Below are positions 50,648 through 59,150 of a DNA stretch of 64,000 bases, one piece after another. The notes under the pieces are model-generated. The model was not told where the DNA came from and searched no databases. It worked only from the letters and a program-made list of their open reading frames with translations. Each line of letters starts with the position of its first letter. The stretch's first letter is position 1. Source of the DNA: JAABQT01 sp035459025. GTDB lineage: Bacteria > Pseudomonadota > Gammaproteobacteria > Burkholderiales > SG8-39. A program made the position numbers and the translations under genes. Where the stretch lies: positions 1-64,000 of the forward strand of contig DATHYT010000098.1 of NCBI GenBank assembly GCA_035459025.1, in the 5' to 3' direction.

Positions 50648-51602
50648 GGCGCGCGTCGCGCTCGGCGCGCGGCAGGCGCGCGAGCTCGCGCACGCGCGCG
50701 TAGAAGCGCTCGAGGTCGCCGCCCGCCTCGGCGAGCAAGCGCTCGAACGCGGGCACTTTCTGCGTATAGGTGCCGAACGACGCCAGCACCGCGTTGCTGG
50801 GCTCGACCGACTCGAAACCGCGCATGCGCTTGAGCCACGGCCGCAGGGCCTCGAGCGCCTCGCGCTTGCGGCGGCGCATCTCGTCCGGGGCCAGCCGGGA
50901 CGCGTAGAGAGCTTGCAGCTTCGAGCGCAGCCCGAGCACCAGTTCCTCGAACTCGCGCCGGTGCGCCGCGGCCGGGACGCCGCGCCAGCGGCGCAGCCCC
51001 TCGCGCTCGACGACCACGGCGAACGACTCGTTGAACGACGAATCGTCCTTCACGTACGCGACCTGGTGCGCGAGCTCGTGGAACAGCAGCCGCGCCAGTT
51101 CCGCGTCCGGGTAGTCGATGAAGGTCGAGAGCAGCGGATCGTCGAACCAGCCGAGCGTGGAGTACGCCGGCACGCCGTAGACGACGACGTCGTAGCCGGC
51201 GGCGCGCCGCGCGCCGCCGTGGCGCTCTGCGCCAGCGCGGTCGAAGTAGCCGCGGTACGCCACGCAGCCCGCGATCGGGAAGCAGGACTGCACCGGCTCG
51301 AGCGCGAACTCGGGCGCCGCCACCACGTTCCACAGCGCGTAAGGCCGCTCGAGGTCGGCGTAGCTGCGGTAGGCGCCGCTGTCCGGAAGCTTGAGCACGC
51401 GCACGGCATAGTCGCGCAGCTCGCTGGCAAGACGCAGGCGCTCCTTGAGGACCGGCGCGACGTCCGCATCGGCAAGCACCTGCGCCACCGGCCGCGCCTG
51501 GGCGCTGATGGCGAGCTGCCCGGCCGCCGCCTGCCCGTAGTAGGCGAGCGTCTCGCAGCCGGCGAGCGCGCCGGCGCTAGCGAGGAGCAATAAAGCGCGC
51601 AT
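50640..51602 (-). CDS. Lipoprotein zinc peptidase (predicted aminopeptidase, COG4324-like)
   Basis: A 320-residue protein with a lipoprotein signal (LLLLASAGALAGCETL, Cys15). The metallopeptidase motif HELAH is in RLLFHELAHQVAYV, with a downstream NESFA that may give the third ligand. Blocks YAVRVLKLPDSGAYRSYADL and FPIAGCVAYRGYF resemble the uncharacterised aminopeptidase family. It should sit in the outer or inner membrane facing the periplasm. It overlaps the hydrolase gene by 26 bases. Confidence 0.88.
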   Translation of the reverse strand: MRALLLLASAGALAGCETLAYYGQAAAGQLAISAQARPVAQVLADADVAPVLKERLRLASELRDYAVRVLKLPDSGAYRSYADLERPYALWNVVAAPEFALEPVQSCFPIAGCVAYRGYFDRAGAERHGGARRAAGYDVVVYGVPAYSTLGWFDDPLLSTFIDYPDAELARLLFHELAHQVAYVKDDSSFNESFAVVVEREGLRRWRGVPAAAHRREFEELVLGLRSKLQALYASRLAPDEMRRRKREALEALRPWLKRMRGFESVEPSNAVLASFGTYTQKVPAFERLLAEAGGDLERFYARVRELARLPRAERDARLR

Positions 51603-52197
51603 CGCGCAGAAAGGCCGCCACCTGCGCGGCCACGCGGGCGGACAGGAGCATCGCGCTGTGGCCGACGCGCAGGACCACGCGCTCACGCATGCCCTCGACC
51701 TCGGTTTCCGCCACGCGCACCACGCCGTCGTTCGGGCCCGGCAGCGCGCCGAACAGCCGCCCCAGCCCCACCGGCAGCGTTCCGGCGAGCACACCGAGCG
51801 GCTCAGGCCGAGTCCAGCGCGCGGCGCGGCCATCGGCCCACAGCGGCTGCGTCGCGCCCAGGAACCAGCGCCCCCAGCCACGCTCGCCCAGGCGCCTGCC
51901 GGCGAAGTTGCCGCGCACCGGCGTGCCGAGGAGCACCACGCGCCCCGCCTTGAGCGCCGCGTGCGCTTGCAGAGCCTCGAGCGCCACCAGCCCGCCGAGG
52001 CTGTGGCCGACGAAATGTGCCGGCCCGACGTCGCGCGCGTAGCGCGCGAGCCGCTCGGCGTGGGCCGCGAGCGGCCGCGCGCGCCCGGCGTAGGAAAACA
52101 GATGGCAGCGCAAGCCGTCGGCCGACAGGCGCGCGGCGAGCGGCGCCATCACCGCCGCCGGCACCCACAGGCCGTGCACCAGTATCGCGTCGCGCAT
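51577..52197 (-). CDS. Alpha/beta-hydrolase
   Basis: A 206-residue hydrolase: AILVHGLWVPAAVM (oxyanion region), FVGHSLGGLVALEAL (nucleophile) and VGHSAMLLSARV (His), with a probable acid in GPNDGVV. The size is that of small lipase/esterase proteins. The ATG at 52197 is used since sequence upstream is not hydrolase-like. It lies between an MFS transporter and the lipoprotein peptidase on the same strand. Substrate unknown. Confidence 0.85.
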   Translation of the reverse strand: MRDAILVHGLWVPAAVMAPLAARLSADGLRCHLFSYAGRARPLAAHAERLARYARDVGPAHFVGHSLGGLVALEALQAHAALKAGRVVLLGTPVRGNFAGRRLGERGWGRWFLGATQPLWADGRAARWTRPEPLGVLAGTLPVGLGRLFGALPGPNDGVVRVAETEVEGMRERVVLRVGHSAMLLSARVAAQVAAFLRDARFIAPR

Positions 52198-52202
52198 CGT
52201 CG

Positions 52203-53354
52203 TCACGCCGGACGCCGCAAGAGTAGCCGTGCCCCCATCGCGAGTCCCGGCAGGCCGAGCACCGCATAGGCTACCCCGTAGCCGCCGTCCAGCGCCAGCA
52301 CCAGGTTGAAGATCAGCGGCGTCAGCACTACGCCGAGGAACGTGAAGAACAGGCACCCGCCGGTGGCCTGGCTGACCTGCCCCGGGGGCGCGACGCGCGC
52401 CACCTCCGCGAGGTACACGCCGTTCCAGCCTACCGCCGTGGCGCCGAATATCGAGGCGAACGCAAACAGCACCCATCGCGGCCACTCGGGCGCGGCGGCG
52501 AGCGTCGCCATCGCCGAGACGCCCATGCCCAGGCCGAGCAGTCCGAGCATCGTGCGGCGGGTCACGGCGCGGTCTGCGAGCGCGCCCCAGGCGATGCGCC
52601 CGAGCACGCTCGCCGCCTGCGATACCGCCATCACCGCGCCGGCGAGCACCAGCGACAGCGCGAAGCTGTCGATGAGGAAGGTCACCAGATAGGTGACCAG
52701 CGTGATCTGCACACCGCCGTAGACGAAGGAGGTCACCGCCATTTCGCGCAGCCGCGGGTGGCTCGCGACCAGCCGCACCGGCAGGAACGCCGCGCGCATC
52801 GACACGGGCGCATCGGCATTGAGCCCCACGTCGTAGCGCGTGCGCACCGGAGCGATCAGCACCGCGAGCGCCAGGCAGCTCGCGCCGATGACGAGCGCCG
52901 CCCCCTGCCAGCCCAGTGCGAGCACCAGCGCCGGCACGAGGGCCCCGGCCAGTACGCCCCCCGCGGGGACGCCGGTCTGTTTCAGCGAGAAGATCAGCGA
53001 GAACATGGCAGGCGGCGCGGCGCGCACCAGGATCACCGAGCTCGCCGGTGTGGTGGGTCCGTAGCCCACGCCCAGCACGAACGCCCCCAGCAGCATGAGC
53101 GGCACCCAGCCGCTCGCGGCGAGCGCCAGGCCGGCGAGGCAAAGCGCGAGGCCCGCCTGGCTGACGCGGATCGGCCCGAAGCGCGCGACCCAGCCGCCGG
53201 CGGCCGCCGAGCCGAGCATGCTGCCGACGTAGGCCGCGGCGATGAAATAGCCGATGGCGGCGGCTTGCACGCCGACCTCGCGTGTGGCCACCGGCGCCAT
53301 CACCGGCGTGCTGTAGATCGCAAACGCGACCAGCGTCTGGATCGCGAGCGTCAC
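52203..53354 (-). CDS. Major facilitator superfamily transporter
   Basis: A 383-residue inner-membrane protein with about 11-12 hydrophobic segments (IGYFIAAAYVGSMLGSAAAG, MLLGAFVLGVGYGPTTPASS). The GTG at 53354 is the first usable start after an in-frame stop, so the first segment may be short. It follows the CitE-like gene by 33 bases and an ABC binding protein beyond that. A carboxylate or aromatic-acid substrate would fit, but nothing in the sequence proves it. Confidence 0.87.
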   Translation of the reverse strand: MTLAIQTLVAFAIYSTPVMAPVATREVGVQAAAIGYFIAAAYVGSMLGSAAAGGWVARFGPIRVSQAGLALCLAGLALAASGWVPLMLLGAFVLGVGYGPTTPASSVILVRAAPPAMFSLIFSLKQTGVPAGGVLAGALVPALVLALGWQGAALVIGASCLALAVLIAPVRTRYDVGLNADAPVSMRAAFLPVRLVASHPRLREMAVTSFVYGGVQITLVTYLVTFLIDSFALSLVLAGAVMAVSQAASVLGRIAWGALADRAVTRRTMLGLLGLGMGVSAMATLAAAPEWPRWVLFAFASIFGATAVGWNGVYLAEVARVAPPGQVSQATGGCLFFTFLGVVLTPLIFNLVLALDGGYGVAYAVLGLPGLAMGARLLLRRPA

Positions 53355-53387
53355 CGCGACGGGGAGAAAGATGCCGCCCAGGGGACC

Positions 53388-54287
53388 CTAGCCGCGCTTC
53401 GCCGCGATCTCGCGTACGGTCTCGAGAACGGCCCGCGCGCGGTACACGATCGGGTAGTCGACCATCTGCCCGTCCACTTCGACCGCGGCCGCGCCGCGCG
53501 CCTCGGCTGCAGCGAACGCGGCGACGATGCGCTCGGCGCGCGCGGCCTCGTCGGCGCTCGGCGTGAACGCCGCGTTGGCAAGCGCCACCTGGTCCGGGTG
53601 CACGCACAGGCGCCCCTGGAAGCCGCCGCGCCGGCTGCGCTCGAGTGCGCGCCGGAAGCCCTCGGTGTCGCGCAGGTGGAACCAGGGGCTGTCGAGCGGG
53701 CCTTCGGCGCCCGCCGCGCGCGATGCAAGCACGATGCGCGCGCGCGCGTCGGCAAGCTCGGGCTCCTCAAGCGAGGGCTCGAGGCCGAGCTCCAGGCAAT
53801 AGTCCGCCGCGCCGAACGCCACGCGCTTCACGCGCCACGGCCCTCGGTAGGGGCGCAGGTTCTTCGCCTGCAGGATGCGATCCACTCGCGCCACGCCCGC
53901 GGCGGTCTCCAGTTGCGGCACCAGGTCGAGCGAGCCTTCGGCCATGCCCTGCTCGCGCTCCAGCGCCGCGAGCAGCCAGTCGATGGCGTGCAGATCGGCC
54001 GCACTCTCCACCTTGGGAAGGAACACGCCATCCACCCCGGGGTGGATGGTCTCCACCAGGTCGCGGTAGCAGAACGGGGTCGAGGGCGCGTTCACCCGCA
54101 CGTAGCCGCGGCAGCGGCGCGGCAGTTTCAGCGCCGCGGCGACCGGCTGGCGCGTGGCGACCTTGTCGGCGAGCGCCACGGCGTCCTCCAGGTCGAGGAT
54201 CACCGCATCGGCGTCCAGCCCGAGCGCCTTCTCCACGCGCCGCGGGTGATTGCCGGGCGCGAACAGGTAGGTCCTATTGAGGGGCAT
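53388..54287 (-). CDS. HpcH/HpaI-type CoA ester lyase (CitE-like)
   Basis: A 299-residue TIM-barrel lyase of the citrate lyase beta / malyl-CoA lyase family. Conserved parts are LFAPGNHPRRVEKALGLDAD, AVILDLEDAV (magnesium-binding Glu-Asp region), RVNAPSTPFCYRDL, VFLPKVESAADL and CVHPDQVALANAAF. It would cleave or form a C-C bond on an acyl-CoA such as malyl- or citramalyl-CoA. It overlaps the binding-protein gene by 14 bases. Confidence 0.9.
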   Translation of the reverse strand: MPLNRTYLFAPGNHPRRVEKALGLDADAVILDLEDAVALADKVATRQPVAAALKLPRRCRGYVRVNAPSTPFCYRDLVETIHPGVDGVFLPKVESAADLHAIDWLLAALEREQGMAEGSLDLVPQLETAAGVARVDRILQAKNLRPYRGPWRVKRVAFGAADYCLELGLEPSLEEPELADARARIVLASRAAGAEGPLDSPWFHLRDTEGFRRALERSRRGGFQGRLCVHPDQVALANAAFTPSADEAARAERIVAAFAAAEARGAAAVEVDGQMVDYPIVYRARAVLETVREIAAKRG

Positions 54288-55443
54288 GCACCTGCCTTTG
54301 CTCCCAGCGCGGGTACGGAAGCCGCAATTGTGCCGTAGCGCGCGCGCGTGGCCAGACGATTTCTGCGCGCCCGCGCTGGATCTGCACCACCACCGGGCTG
54401 GCGCCGAGCTGCACGCCGCCCTCGCCTACGCGGTAGCGGCCGATCGGCGTTTCGGTCTCCAGCGACGCCAGCGCGGCGCGCAGGCGGTCCTGCTCGAGCC
54501 CGCCCGCGGCGCGCACGGCCGCCTCCAGCACCAGCGCAGCCGAATAGGCATTGGCCGCGACGAGGCCGGGCTCGCCGCTCCAGCGCTCGCGCCAGCGCGC
54601 CACGAACTCGGCATTGCCGTGCGTGGCGAATCCGGGCTCGTAGGCCGTGATGCCCAGCGCGAATTCGGCATCCTGCCCGACGCGCCGCACGAAGCCCTCT
54701 TGCGCGGCGCCCTGCGCCAGGAACATCGGCGGCGCGTAGCGCGCGCGCTTGAACGCCTTCACCATCTCGGCGGCGTCCTCGGCCCGCCCAAAGGCGATCC
54801 AGGCTTCCGTGGCGCGCGCGCGCGCCGCGGCGATGTGCGAACCATAGTCGGTCGCACCCGGGGACGCCGTTTGCACCGTCGCCTGCATGCCGCTCGCCGC
54901 CGCTTGCGCCGCGAGGCTCTCGGCGGCTTCGCGCGACACGGCGTCGTTGCGCGCGACCACCTGCAGCCGCGCGTGCCCGGCGGCGCGCGCCAGGGCGAGC
55001 GCGCCCGCGCCATACTCGGTCACCGGCGCCGGCACCTGGAACACGTAGCGCCAGTCCGCGCGCTGCACCCCGGGCATGACTCCGGTGGCGTTCACCAGCA
55101 CCCGGCGCGCGCGCTCCGCGACCGCGGCCGCGGCCACGGACGCCGCGCTGCCGAAGGGGCCGATGAGCAGATCGGCGCGCTCCTGCTCGATCAGCCGCGC
55201 ATAGAGCACCAGCGCCGCCGATGCCTCCGAGCGGTCGTCCAGGAGCAATAGCCTGACCGGCCGCCCGAGGAGGCCTCCCGCGGCATTGCAGGCGTCCTGC
55301 CAGAGCAGGAGCGCCTGGCGCATGCCCCGCGCGAGCTCGGCGAGATGACCGGTCTCGGGGACCACGGCCCCGACCACCACCGGCGCCGGCTGCGGCCACG
55401 CCGGCAACGCCGCCAGCCACAGCGCGAGCAGCCAGCCGCGCAT
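54274..55443 (-). CDS. ABC transporter substrate-binding protein, branched-chain amino acid (LivK) type
   Basis: A 389-residue periplasmic protein with a signal peptide (LLALWLAALPAWPQ) and the type I periplasmic-binding fold. It shows VVVGAVVPETGHLAELARGM, the SBP block LLLLDDRSEASAALVLYARL, and the later LITAYEPGFA-like segment (GITAYEPGFAT). No LivF/G/H/M genes lie in the window, so it is an orphan that may feed a distant permease or a sensor. It overlaps the nitroreductase stop by one base. Confidence 0.87.
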   Translation of the reverse strand: MRGWLLALWLAALPAWPQPAPVVVGAVVPETGHLAELARGMRQALLLWQDACNAAGGLLGRPVRLLLLDDRSEASAALVLYARLIEQERADLLIGPFGSAASVAAAAVAERARRVLVNATGVMPGVQRADWRYVFQVPAPVTEYGAGALALARAAGHARLQVVARNDAVSREAAESLAAQAAASGMQATVQTASPGATDYGSHIAAARARATEAWIAFGRAEDAAEMVKAFKRARYAPPMFLAQGAAQEGFVRRVGQDAEFALGITAYEPGFATHGNAEFVARWRERWSGEPGLVAANAYSAALVLEAAVRAAGGLEQDRLRAALASLETETPIGRYRVGEGGVQLGASPVVVQIQRGRAEIVWPRARATAQLRLPYPRWEQRQVHAPQ

Positions 55444-56180
55444 CAGAAGCCGATGAATGTCGCGAAGCGCGACACCGGCTCGCGCTCGGTGACCAGCGTG
55501 TTCTCCGCCGCGTCGGCGCGTGCGTAGCCCATCGACATCCCGCACACGACGATCTCGGCGTCCGGGATCGGCAGCTCGCGCCGCAGCACCGCGTGCGCCG
55601 AAGCGATTGCGGCCTGCGGGCAGGTGTCCAGCCCGAATGCGCGCGCCGCGAGCATCACGCTCTGCACGAACATGCCGGTATCCAGCCAGGCGCCGACCGG
55701 CATGTCACGCTCGATGGTGAAGGCCAGGCCGACCGGCGCGTCGAAGAACAGGTAATTGCGCGCATGCTGGCGCTGCGTCTTCTCGCGCTCGCCCTTGGCG
55801 ATGTCGAGCAGCCCGTACAGGTCCCAGCCGATCTTGCGGCGCCGCGCCAGGTAGGGATCGCGCCACTTGGTGGGGTAGTACTCGAACTCCCGCTTGAAGG
55901 CTTCCTCGCCATGGCGCATGAACTCGTCGTGCATCGCCGCGACGAGCCGATCGCGCGCCTCGCCGCCGACGACGTACACCTTCCAGGGCTGGATATTGGT
56001 GCCGGAGGGCGCGCGGCTGGCCAGCGCGAGGATGCGCTCCACCGTCGCGCGCGGCACCGGGTCGGGCCTGAAAGCGCGCAGGCTGCGCCGCGTGAGCAGC
56101 GCCTCCTCGATCGTGCGCGCGACAGCGCCGGCGGCAAAGGGCAGCGCGCCCCGCGCCGGGTCGTGGGTCGTCGGATCCAT
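55443..56180 (-). CDS. Nitroreductase family protein
   Basis: A 245-residue FMN oxidoreductase. FMN-binding parts are RRSLRAFRPDPVPRATVERI, APSGTNIQPWKVYVV and the C-terminal GLDTCPQAAIASAHAVLR with VVCGMSMGY. Members reduce nitro-aromatics or quinones with NAD(P)H; natural substrates are often unknown. The ATG at 56180 has a TATTAT box six bases upstream. It is divergent from the GlcD-like gene and runs into the binding-protein gene. Confidence 0.9.
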   Translation of the reverse strand: MDPTTHDPARGALPFAAGAVARTIEEALLTRRSLRAFRPDPVPRATVERILALASRAPSGTNIQPWKVYVVGGEARDRLVAAMHDEFMRHGEEAFKREFEYYPTKWRDPYLARRRKIGWDLYGLLDIAKGEREKTQRQHARNYLFFDAPVGLAFTIERDMPVGAWLDTGMFVQSVMLAARAFGLDTCPQAAIASAHAVLRRELPIPDAEIVVCGMSMGYARADAAENTLVTEREPVSRFATFIGF

Positions 56181-56185
56181 CGGGC

Positions 56186-56192
56186 GATAATA
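56186..56192. promoter_or_regulatory. Shared AT-rich -10-like element between nitroreductase and GlcD-like gene
   Basis: In the 18-base divergent gap, GATAATA reads GATAAT on the plus strand (56186-56191), seven bases before the ATG at 56199. It reads TATTAT on the minus strand (56192-56187), six bases before the ATG at 56180. There is no room for a leader or Shine-Dalgarno on either side, which suggests leaderless divergent transcripts. The -35 regions are poor. Confidence 0.45.
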
Positions 56193-56198
56193 CCCAAC

Positions 56199-57548
56199 AT
56201 GGATGCCCGCCTGCAGTCCGCGTTCGCTGAGCTGGTCGGCGAAAAGCACGTGCTCACCGAGCCGCGCGACACCGTTGCGTACACGACCGACTGGCGCAAG
56301 CAGTACAACGCGCCCGCCGAATGCGTCGTGCGGCCGGCAAGCACGGCGGAAGTCGCTGCGGTGGTCGCGCTGTGCGCGCGCGAAAGCCTCGCAATCGTCC
56401 CCCAGGGTGGCAATACGGGCCTTTGCGGCGGCTCGGTGCCGAGCGGGACGCGCCGCGAGGTGGTGCTGTCGCTTTCGCGCCTGAACCGCATTCGCAGCAT
56501 CGACGCGCTGAACGACACCCTGACCGCCGAGGCCGGCTGCGTGCTGGCCGAAGTGCAGCGCGCGGCCGATGCCGCGGGGCGGCTCTTTGCGCTGTCGCTC
56601 GCCGCCGAGGGCAGCTGCCAGATCGGGGGCAACCTCTCCACCAACGCCGGCGGCGTCAACGTGCTGCGCTACGGCAACGCTCGCGAGCAGGTGCTGGGCC
56701 TCGAGGTGGTGCTGCCCGACGGCAGGGTGTGGGACGGGATGCGCGCGCTGCGCAAGGACAATACCGGCTATGACCTGAAGCAGCTGTTTCTCGGCGCGGA
56801 AGGCACACTGGGCGTGATCACCGCCGCCGTGCTGAAGCTGCATCCGAAGCCCGCGGCGCAGGCAAGCGCCTGGATCGGGCTCGCCAGCCCGGCGCACGCC
56901 GTGGCGTTGCTGGCGCATCTGCATGCGCAGATCGGCGAGCGCATCAGCGCCTTCGAGCTCGTGTCGCGCCGCTGCCTGGAGGCGGTGCTGGCGTACGACC
57001 GCGCGGCGCGCGACCCCCTGCCGCGCTCGCACGCCTGGTACGTCCTCGCCCAGTTCGACCAGGCGCTCGAGCCCGAAATGCTGGCCGGCGCGCCGCAGGT
57101 CGAGGACGCGGTGCTCGCCTCGAGCACGGCGCAGGCGCAGGCGCTGTGGCGCATCCGGGAATTCATCCCGGAAGCCCAGTTCGCCAACGTCAAGCACGAC
57201 GTGTCGGTGCCCGTCTCGCGCGTTCCCGACCTCATCGAGCGGGCCGACGCCGCGCTGCAGGCGGCGTTTCCCGGCACACCGATCTACGCTTTCGGCCACA
57301 TCGGCGACGGCAATATCCACTACAACGTGGGCGACGAGGCACTGCTCGCGCGCCGGGAGGAGGTAAACCGCCTGGTCTACGGCGTAGTCGCCGCGCTGGA
57401 GGGCTCGATCTCCGCAGAGCACGGCCTCGGGCAGCTCAAGCGCGAGTCGATCCGGCGCCACAAGGACGCGCTGGAGCTGGAACTGATGCGCGCAGTGAAG
57501 CGTGCCCTCGACCCGCAGGACCTGATGAACCCCGGGAAGGTGCTCTAG
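56199..57548 (+). CDS. FAD-linked oxidase, D-2-hydroxyacid/glycolate oxidase (GlcD) type
   Basis: A 449-residue flavoprotein of the VAO family. The FAD-binding domain has VPQGGNTGLCGGSVPSG and GNLSTNAGGVNVLRYGN. The C-terminal cap has FGHIGDGNIHYNV and the ending SAEHGLGQLKRESI. It resembles D-2-hydroxyglutarate or D-lactate dehydrogenases; there is no FeS subunit beside it. Its stop shares a CTAG with the convergent methyltransferase gene. Confidence 0.9.
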   Translation: MDARLQSAFAELVGEKHVLTEPRDTVAYTTDWRKQYNAPAECVVRPASTAEVAAVVALCARESLAIVPQGGNTGLCGGSVPSGTRREVVLSLSRLNRIRSIDALNDTLTAEAGCVLAEVQRAADAAGRLFALSLAAEGSCQIGGNLSTNAGGVNVLRYGNAREQVLGLEVVLPDGRVWDGMRALRKDNTGYDLKQLFLGAEGTLGVITAAVLKLHPKPAAQASAWIGLASPAHAVALLAHLHAQIGERISAFELVSRRCLEAVLAYDRAARDPLPRSHAWYVLAQFDQALEPEMLAGAPQVEDAVLASSTAQAQALWRIREFIPEAQFANVKHDVSVPVSRVPDLIERADAALQAAFPGTPIYAFGHIGDGNIHYNVGDEALLARREEVNRLVYGVVAALEGSISAEHGLGQLKRESIRRHKDALELELMRAVKRALDPQDLMNPGKVL

Positions 57549-58363
57549 GGCGCGCGCTCGAAGACGAGCGGCGTGCCGCCCGCAAGCTCGCCCGCGATAC
57601 TGCCGCCCGCGACGCGGCCCGCGAAGGCGAAGCCCGCACCGGAGAAAGCGAGCTCGGTGCCGCGCAAGCTCGCCGCGCTCACCGCGAGTGCGCGCCCATC
57701 GCGCAGCGCCTCGAGCTCGATTCTCTGGAAATTCTGCTGCACGCGCAGCTCCCAGCCACCGCGCGCGCGCCACCGGCCGCGCACCTGCGCCGGCACGACG
57801 TACAGATAGATGCGGCTCGAATCGCCCTGCGTCGGGTGCGGGCGCGCGAGCCGCACCAGCTCGGCCGCGTCATGCGGCCAGCTCGGCAGTGCGAACGCAT
57901 GCGACACGACGCGCGCGCCGGGCCGCAGTTCGTCGAGCAGGCGCGGCTCGAGCCGCTCCATCAGGTACGGCACCAGGTAGATCGTGACCACGCTCGCCCG
58001 CGACAGCTCGGCGCGCAGAACGTCCTGCACCTCGAAGCGCACCAGTCCGCCGACGCCCGCGCGCGCCGCGTCGTCCCGCGCGCGCGCCACCAGGGCCGGA
58101 TCGAGGTCCACGCCCAAGCCGCGCGCGCCATAGGACCGCGCCGCATGGATGACAATGCGTCCGTCGCCCGAGCCGAGGTCGAGGACGAAGTCCTCGGCGC
58201 GCGTTTCAGCGAGCGCCAGCATGCGCGCCACGACCTCGGGCGGGGTGGTGAAGAACGGCGCCCGTACCGGCGCCTCCTGCGCGGCGGCATGCGCCGCCAG
58301 CAGCAGGCCCGCTAGCGCGGCAGCAGTTCGGAGAGGGTCCGGCGCTCGGCCGCGCTCGACCAA
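57545..58363 (-). CDS. Exported-looking SAM-dependent methyltransferase with extra C-terminal domain
   Basis: A 272-residue protein. The start is a TTG at 58363, the only usable codon before an in-frame stop; an apparent signal peptide follows (LRTAAALAGLLLAAHAAAQ). A class I methyltransferase core then has VLDLGSGDGRIVIHAARSYG and GLGVDLDPALVARAR. The last ~75 residues are beta-rich and not recognised. If exported, it would lack SAM in the periplasm, so either the leader is a membrane anchor or the activity is lost. It overlaps the TlpA-like remnant at its start. Confidence 0.8.
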   Translation of the reverse strand: MVERGRAPDPLRTAAALAGLLLAAHAAAQEAPVRAPFFTTPPEVVARMLALAETRAEDFVLDLGSGDGRIVIHAARSYGARGLGVDLDPALVARARDDAARAGVGGLVRFEVQDVLRAELSRASVVTIYLVPYLMERLEPRLLDELRPGARVVSHAFALPSWPHDAAELVRLARPHPTQGDSSRIYLYVVPAQVRGRWRARGGWELRVQQNFQRIELEALRDGRALAVSAASLRGTELAFSGAGFAFAGRVAGGSIAGELAGGTPLVFERAP

Positions 58364-58569
58364 TCGAGATCCCCGATGTGGCTATAGCGGATGCGGCCGT
58401 CGGGCCCGACGACGAAGCTCGCCGGCAACTGGCGCACCTTCCAGGCGTTCGTCGCGGTCATCTTGGCATCGAGCAGAACGGGAAAGCCGAGCGGCATCGA
58501 CTGCAGGAACTGGCGGATGCGCGGCTCGGGCTCGGCCAGGTTCACCGCCAGCACGGCGCCAAGCCTCAT
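58312..58569 (-). pseudogene. C-terminal remnant of a TlpA/ResA-like thioredoxin protein
   Basis: An 85-residue frame that reads as the second half of a TlpA-type thioredoxin fold: VLAVNLAEPEPRIRQFLQSM, FPVLLDAKMTATNAWKVRQL, then the cis-proline strand LPASFVVGPDGRIRYSHIGD. The signal peptide and the CxxC active site of the first half are missing. No such sequence is found in any frame upstream, where the ThDP-enzyme gene ends. The ATG at 58569 overlaps that stop as ATGA, so it could still be translated. A disulfide role is not possible without CxxC. Confidence 0.7.
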
Positions 58570-59150
58570 TGCAGGGCGGCGCCCTCGCCCAGCAGCGCCT
58601 GGCGGAAGCGGTTCTTCAGCAGCGCGCCCTCGCGCGGCGGCAGTACCAGCGGCTCCTTTTCCGCCGCCACCTTGATCTGGGCGAAGTGCGGACCCGGCCT
58701 CTGGTGCACGGCCTGGCGCAGGGCCGAGACGCCCGCGGCCTCGCGTACCAGAGCGGCCGAGGCGAACCCGGCCGCGCGCGCCATGGCGGCGAGGTCGACG
58801 CCGTGCGCCGTGTGGGTGGCCTGCATCCCGGTTTCGCCGTAGCGCTCGTTGTCGATCACCACCACCGAGAGATTCGCGGGCCTTTGCACGCCGATGGTGG
58901 CGAGCGAGCCGAGGCCCATCAGCATCTCGCCGTCCCCGGTGAGCACCAGCACGCGCCGCGCCGGCTGCGCGAGCGCGAGGCCGAGGCCCGTCATCGCCGC
59001 GTTGCCCATCGCGCCCCACATCGGGAAGGTGAGTGGATCATCGCCCGCCGCGGTGCAGTCCCAGGCGGTCGAGCCCAGGCCGGCGATGACCAGCAGCGCG
59101 CCGCGATCGGCGAGCAGCGATTGCACGACGGCGCGCCGCTTGAGCGTCAT
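58566..59150 (-). CDS. ThDP-binding subunit of a sulfopyruvate/phosphonopyruvate decarboxylase-like enzyme (ComE-like)
   Basis: A 194-residue protein with the ThDP-binding motif GDGEMLMGLGSLATIGVQ and, about 30 residues from GDG, VVIDNERYGETG. It matches the ComE-type subunit of sulfopyruvate decarboxylase in size and layout. The partner subunit is encoded just upstream with an ATGA overlap. Sulfopyruvate would give sulfoacetaldehyde; phosphonopyruvate would give phosphonoacetaldehyde. The motifs do not decide between them. A truncated TlpA gene follows directly. Confidence 0.83.
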   Translation of the reverse strand: MTLKRRAVVQSLLADRGALLVIAGLGSTAWDCTAAGDDPLTFPMWGAMGNAAMTGLGLALAQPARRVLVLTGDGEMLMGLGSLATIGVQRPANLSVVVIDNERYGETGMQATHTAHGVDLAAMARAAGFASAALVREAAGVSALRQAVHQRPGPHFAQIKVAAEKEPLVLPPREGALLKNRFRQALLGEGAALQ

